A stretch of 64,000 nucleotides of DNA from the NCBI GenBank assembly GCA_030248225.1, contig JASANE010029356.1, forward strand, positions 149,701 through 213,700, read 5' to 3'. Both the position numbers and the translations under genes were made by a program. The notes under the pieces were generated by a model that worked only from the letters and a program-made list of their open reading frames with translations, was not told the DNA's origin and did no database searches. This document shows positions 59,561 through 64,000 of the stretch, one piece after another (within the stretch, counting starts at the first letter, position 1; every line of letters starts with the position of its first letter). This DNA is from Trileptium ribeirensis (Eukaryota > Nematoda > Enoplea > Enoplida > Thoracostomopsidae).

Positions 59561-60389
59561 GTCACACAGATGATTGCACGAAATTATGACTTTATAATTA
59601 ATGGCAAAACCATGCTTACTCCGTTTCACCCTCGCATGCCATATACTAGTATTGTTAGAGCGAACCACAAGCCTTGACGGGATCTTCCGAGCAAGCTTGT
59701 GCCAAAATTAGAAATCGTGTGACCCATACATAGCACTGATATGCCGAAATGAAGGTTAGGGTTAACAGTTAATTTGCTGTGTTATAAATGGTTTATCCAA
59801 CTTCAGACTAGTACTGAAATTTTTGAGGTTGGCCGACATTGTCTGCCTTATATGTGTAATTGTAATGCGTAAAATTTTGTATTATTTAATACTGTATTGC
59901 TCGGTTAATATAGCGGGTTGCTTTTAACTGTGATTATAATATTGAAATTAGAGTAAGCTGTAATTGTGTCAAAATAGTGAAACATTGTTTAAATGTTATT
60001 TTGATTTGAGCTGATTGTATCTTTGTATACATACCGTACTGTGTACCTGTTTTACTACGTGTACCGGCTTAAAGTCCTTGTGGTACTTGCTGTATGCTGA
60101 TGTACTTTGCAGGTAACAAAAGCGTAATTGCACGTAAATTGTAATATAGATTATATTGTAGTGTTGTAAGGATTGATATTATGCTGTAGCAATATAGATT
60201 ATGTTGTAGCGTTTGGATAATTACTTTTATACACTAATACCTAATTCCATATAGTTACTAATATTTGTATTATGCTGGCCTGCCATAGTGCGGTACCTTC
60301 ACTTTTCAAATCCCCCATGTCCGTGAGATTTTCCCCCATGTCTGTTCACCCCCTCTTCAACTCGGCCAAAACCCCATGTTTACTTAAAA

Positions 60390-62560
60390 AAGTCCTGCGA
60401 GCAATAACACGAACTGAACGAACAACTATGTATTGCTATGCAGAAATTATATTATATAATGTTAAAAATCATATATAATAAAATCATATATCAAAATTAT
60501 ATATTCGCATACACACTGACGTATTGCAATTATATATATCTGCATATTGAAAAAATAATATATATGAAATTAGATCAAAAGGTTAAACTAAATTAGGCAC
60601 ATAAATCGTATCTAATGTTTTGCAAAAAAACTGAGCAACGAACGATGGAGAACATCATATGGAAAGAAAGTGTGCTGCTTAAACTAAAACGTTTCTAAAG
60701 ATATGACGCTACCTTCGGTTGATAAAAAGTTTTGAAATATGTCGGATTTATTAGCAAATATCGTTGGGAGTTCAATGTACTAATTCGAATAAAATATGTC
60801 ATTTTTATACCAAACCCGCAGCCCTATAGGAAAGAACTATAATAGTTCATTACATTATTTCGCCGCAAATATATAGACCCCTAGTTGTGGATTTTACTAT
60901 TTTTGGCTATGTCCAACCTGAACGTTGTGCCATTGACGCTCCAAACGAATTCCTCTTCTATTATGAATTATATGTTGTGGCGGTTAATCAATTGATAATT
61001 TTATTACATAGCTAGGCGTTAAGATCATTGACTGTTTTCTGCTTTTAAATTTTGCTATTTTCAACTTTGGTTAACGTTCACGATATTCGGGAGTTCGCCG
61101 AACGAGGCGCTTACTATTTTATAATATAAGCACGCATTCATGAAAACTGGACAACATCTGCAACGTAACAGTATATCTTACGAAACAGAGTCGAATTGGC
61201 GGATGATGTAGGCGCGTGGCCCTGAGGAAACTATTATAGAATATTTAAAGTATTCTTCAGGATTCGAACAATATATGCAGTATAATGTTTATGGCAAAAT
61301 AGCTGGATGTAGCCTCCACAAATCATTACACAAAGTTACCCAAAGCACAAGGCCTATTTATATGGTATTGACCATTGGACCTACCATAAGCTGCCTCATA
61401 CACAAAGTGACACCTGTGCCTTCTCAATCTTTGGATTGATACATCCCGACATTATAGCTGCAAAATAAATTTTTTCAACTCGCAACCTTAAAACATACAT
61501 CCATTAACCCCAGCTGAAACGTTTGGCGACGCCCCAGGATCATTGATTTGTCCAACCGATTAGGAATAACGAACATGCGATCATCATCTGAATATATCTA
61601 TCGATTCCGATTGCAATCAGTGAATGTCATGCGTGAAAACACTCTTACCTAGGATTGGCTTAACACAACTTTCATTTGGTAATATATACACAGAGTCTAA
61701 GAAATTTGTGCATATTAGGGCCCAAGTCAAGCTGAGAAGCGCAACGTTATACACTAAGTTACACAATGCTTATTAGACGATGTTTTGTTTTGAATGATAT
61801 GTTTCATCACTATTAAAAGCTGATACTTCCTCCAGTTCTAGAAAAGTTCTAGTTGCTAGAAAAGAGTTCCATACCGCTTATTGAAATGTCTTTTATTTCA
61901 CGAGGATAAATCTGACAGTTATGACATCATCGGCACAATTTTATTTTAATTTGAGACAACTTCTACATAAAAGTTTGGTTTACGATGAAAATGGCGCAAA
62001 TAACAGGATTTAAGCAATAAACGACACGACATTCACTCATACATTATTTGCTGCTACACATATCTAATACCCGTCAACACCCAGTTGTATGTCATTACTA
62101 TAAACAAGAATCTGTGAATAAAATTTGTAGATGATCATAGTACTCTGTCATATATTCTCATGTAATATGTTTTAACCGATGATGTGGTTGTTTTCCGGCC
62201 TACCGCCGCAAAGTTTTTGGTCTAGAACAGTTTCAAATTTCACGTTTCAAGTATATAACAGAAAGCACACCCTTAGTGATTCCTGTAATTGCTATTAGAA
62301 CCATATTGGTTACTAACGTCCTGATAACTCGTACCCGCAAGGAAAACTTGGGCGGTGGAGAGGGCGCGTGGTGTAGATGCCGATATTTCGCATATAACAT
62401 TGGGAGTACCCATGTAATTATTGGGGGTGTGCTAAAAACAACCTCATAATCGGTTTAGGCAAACACCACATAAGTTATGACCGAGAGTCATTTAATAATT
62501 CTACAAATATTTTCCACACACACTTGCTATAAATGAATAAAAACGCTGAGCGCTTCATCG
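60390..62560. other. AT-rich non-coding sequence
   Basis: Immediately outside arm 2 the sequence is very A/T-rich (ATATATAATAAAATCATATAT near 60470). No frames over 60 codons with recognisable motifs, no bounded repeat. Confidence 0.5.
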
Positions 62561-62563
62561 TAA

Positions 62564-62754
62564 TCATTTCGCTGCGCCGTTGTAATAGATCCCGTTTGAT
62601 TGACAGCAAGACTGTTGTTGGACGCATTGAGTAGTCATTCCAGGACATCGCTTGCTTTGATTACACGGCCCGATATACGTTGTTTGGGAACCACATACTG
62701 GCTGAGGTTGAGGTTGTGGCTGAGGACCAACCCCACAGTTCGGAAAACATCCTT
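62564..62754 (-). CDS. Last exon of a Cys-rich, Pro/Gln-repeat protein
   Basis: Acceptor TATTCCGTTGTCAG|AAGGATG at 62754; the exon begins with two bases of a split codon and runs 62 codons to TGA at 62564-62566. It reads GCFPNCGVGPQPQPQPQPVC, then a Cys-rich part (CNQSKRCPGMTTQCVQQQSC) and ends YYNGAAK. Ten cysteines in 62 residues suggest a secreted or structural (matrix, mucus, nematocyst-like) protein with disulfides. An ATTAAA on the minus strand at 62490-62495 could be the polyadenylation signal. Upstream exons were not found; the preceding intron is filled with a 62-bp tandem repeat. Family not recognised. Confidence 0.6.
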
Positions 62755-62865
62755 CTGACAACGGAATACAAAAGCACATGAGTAAATCAGCACTAAGAGA
62801 ATTTGCTTTGTGTGGTTCCTTTCGTTATAAAAAGTATCTTTTGTGCAAAAATGTAAAAAATAACA

Positions 62866-63260
62866 CAGATTACGTCTATCATTTGACATATATATAAGCG
62901 CCGAATGTTGTACAAAAATATAACACAACTTATGTCTATGATTTTACATACTAGTGACGAATATTGTACAAAAATATAAACATTAACACAACTTATACCT
63001 ATGGTTTGACATATAAGCGATGAATATTGTATAAAAATATAAACAATAATATAGCTTATGTCTATAATTTGACAAATAATTGACAAATACTGTACAAAAA
63101 TGTAAAAAATAAAACAGCTTATGTCTATGATTTAACACATATGAGACGAATGTTGTGCAAAAATTCAAAAATTACAGAACTTATGTCCAGGTTTGACATA
63201 TAGTGGCGAATGTTATACAAAACTATAAAAATTAATACAGCTTATGTCTTTATTACACGC
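62866..63260. repeat. Degenerate 62-bp tandem repeat, about 6-7 units
   Basis: 'CTTATGTCTATGATTTGACA' and variants start at about 62866, 62928, 62990, 63052, 63114, 63176 and 63238, each followed by 'GAATnTTGTACAAAAATATAAA'. The repeating Ile/Tyr/Cys open frames on the minus strand here are translations of the repeat. Confidence 0.8.
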
Positions 63261-63317
63261 ATTATGAAACCACACTATTATATTTGAAAAAAATATTGTG
63301 GACAGTGATATACATGT

Positions 63318-64000
63318 AGGGGTTTGACTTATAGCCTAGTGCGGGTTTGACTTAGCGCCCCGGGTATACCATAGTCCAGGGGTTTGACTTATAGCCTAGT
63401 CCAGGGGTTTGACTTATAGCCTAGTCCAGGGGTTTGACTTATAGCCTAGTCCAGGGGTTTGACTTATAGCCTAGTCCAGGGGTTTGACTTATAGCCTAGT
63501 CCAGGGGTTTGACTTATAGCCTAGTCCAGGGTATTGACTTCTAGCCTAGTCCAGGGGTTTGACTTATAGCCTAGTCCAGGGGTTTGACTTATAGCCTAGT
63601 CCAGGGGTTTGACTTATAGCCTAGTCCAGGGGTTTGAATTATAGCCTCATCAGGGGTTACTAGCCTGTCCAGGGGTTTGACTTATAGCCTAGTCCAGGGG
63701 TTTGACTTATAGCCTAGTCCAGGGGTTTGACTTAAAGACAAAAAAGGAGTGACGCCTCTAATGCCAGGGGTTTGACTTATACCATAGTCCAGGGGTTTGA
63801 CTTATAGCCTAGTCCAGGGGTTTGACTTATAGCCTAGTCCAGGGGTTTGACTTATAGCCTAGTCCAGGGGTTTGACTTATAGCCTAGTCCAGGGGTTTGA
63901 CTTATAGCCTAGTCCAGGGGTTTGACTTATAGCCTAGTCCAGGGGTTTGACTTATAGCCTAGTCCAGGGGTTTGACTTATAGCTAAGTACAGGCAGCAAT
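63318..64000. repeat. 25-bp satellite, about 27 units, runs off the window
   Basis: Unit CCAGGGGTTTGACTTATAGC plus CTAGT. Most units are identical; irregular ones lie at 63340-63380, 63635-63665 and 63735-63785. The true length is unknown because the window ends inside it. Confidence 0.95.

Larger units (their letters stand above)
51175..60383 (-). repeat. Giant palindrome, arm 2 (9.2 kb)
   Basis: Inverse of arm 1 from CCAGCATTATAAAAGGC to CCCCATGTTTAC. Divergence is visible everywhere: 9 differences in 132 aligned bases of the msrA exon by hand count, more in non-coding parts. So it is a real old duplication and not two identical reads joined. Confidence 0.9.

Noticed and set aside
41841..60383. 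Polinton/Maverick or virus with long terminal inverted repeats
   Set aside because: No polymerase B, integrase, ATPase or capsid motifs were found, and the arms fill the whole structure, leaving no central coding part.
62793..63086. Hydrophobic 97-codon frame as a membrane protein
   Set aside because: It repeats with the 62-bp unit and is a translation of the repeat.

Overview
This window is AT-rich, intron-rich, repeat-packed nuclear DNA of an animal, most likely an invertebrate. Evidence for this: exons with consensus GT/AG borders and matching phases; long introns; a tRNA-like SINE head; non-LTR retrotransposon remnants; many short inverted-repeat (MITE-like) elements; and transposon proteins of a type I know from predicted invertebrate proteomes. 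I cannot name the phylum. Coding content is low and most open frames are chance.

Layout. (1) 0-25 kb, minus strand: four exons of one host gene (24697-24959, 21586-21916, 7239-7411, 2118-2703) code for a Ser/Asn/Gln-rich, probably disordered, nuclear-regulator-like protein with an LxxLL motif. Its introns hold MITEs, a 2.5-kb foldback element (3033-5512) and a transposon cluster (9.6-17.1 kb). (2) The cluster contains two copies of one transposon gene family, each with an N-terminal PWWP-like domain followed by a protein with the SHYxR, DxCxxC, YSDNCAGQN and GHxxMEVDSMH motifs (the 'DUF7869' type, as I recall the name). Copy B (10985-14003) appears to have jumped into copy A, splitting it into an N-terminal half (14629-17078) and a C-terminal half (9649-10726). 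Copy B keeps a clean 658-bp intron. (3) 25-41 kb: mostly non-coding, with degenerate tandem repeats, a tRNA-like SINE head, a 15-copy 29-bp satellite, a MITE with target duplication and a 1.8-kb foldback carrying minisatellites.

(4) 41.84-60.38 kb: one giant inverted duplication of about 18.5 kb, with 9.2-9.3-kb arms around a 32-bp spacer at 51143-51174. Each arm carries the same nested content: a diverged 180-bp repeat family, a 1.55-kb element with 4-bp target duplications and G-tract motifs, the last two exons of a methionine sulfoxide reductase A gene, half of a MITE, and a decayed non-LTR retrotransposon with an RNase H remnant. The msrA exons are open in arm 1 and broken in arm 2, so this is an old duplication that has since diverged.

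(5) 60.4-64 kb: AT-rich DNA, the last exon of a Cys-rich small protein (62564-62754, minus), a 62-bp tandem repeat in its intron, and a 25-bp satellite that runs off the window.

The most unusual items are the PWWP-bearing transposon family with its nested insertion, and the giant palindrome that carries msrA 3' exons.
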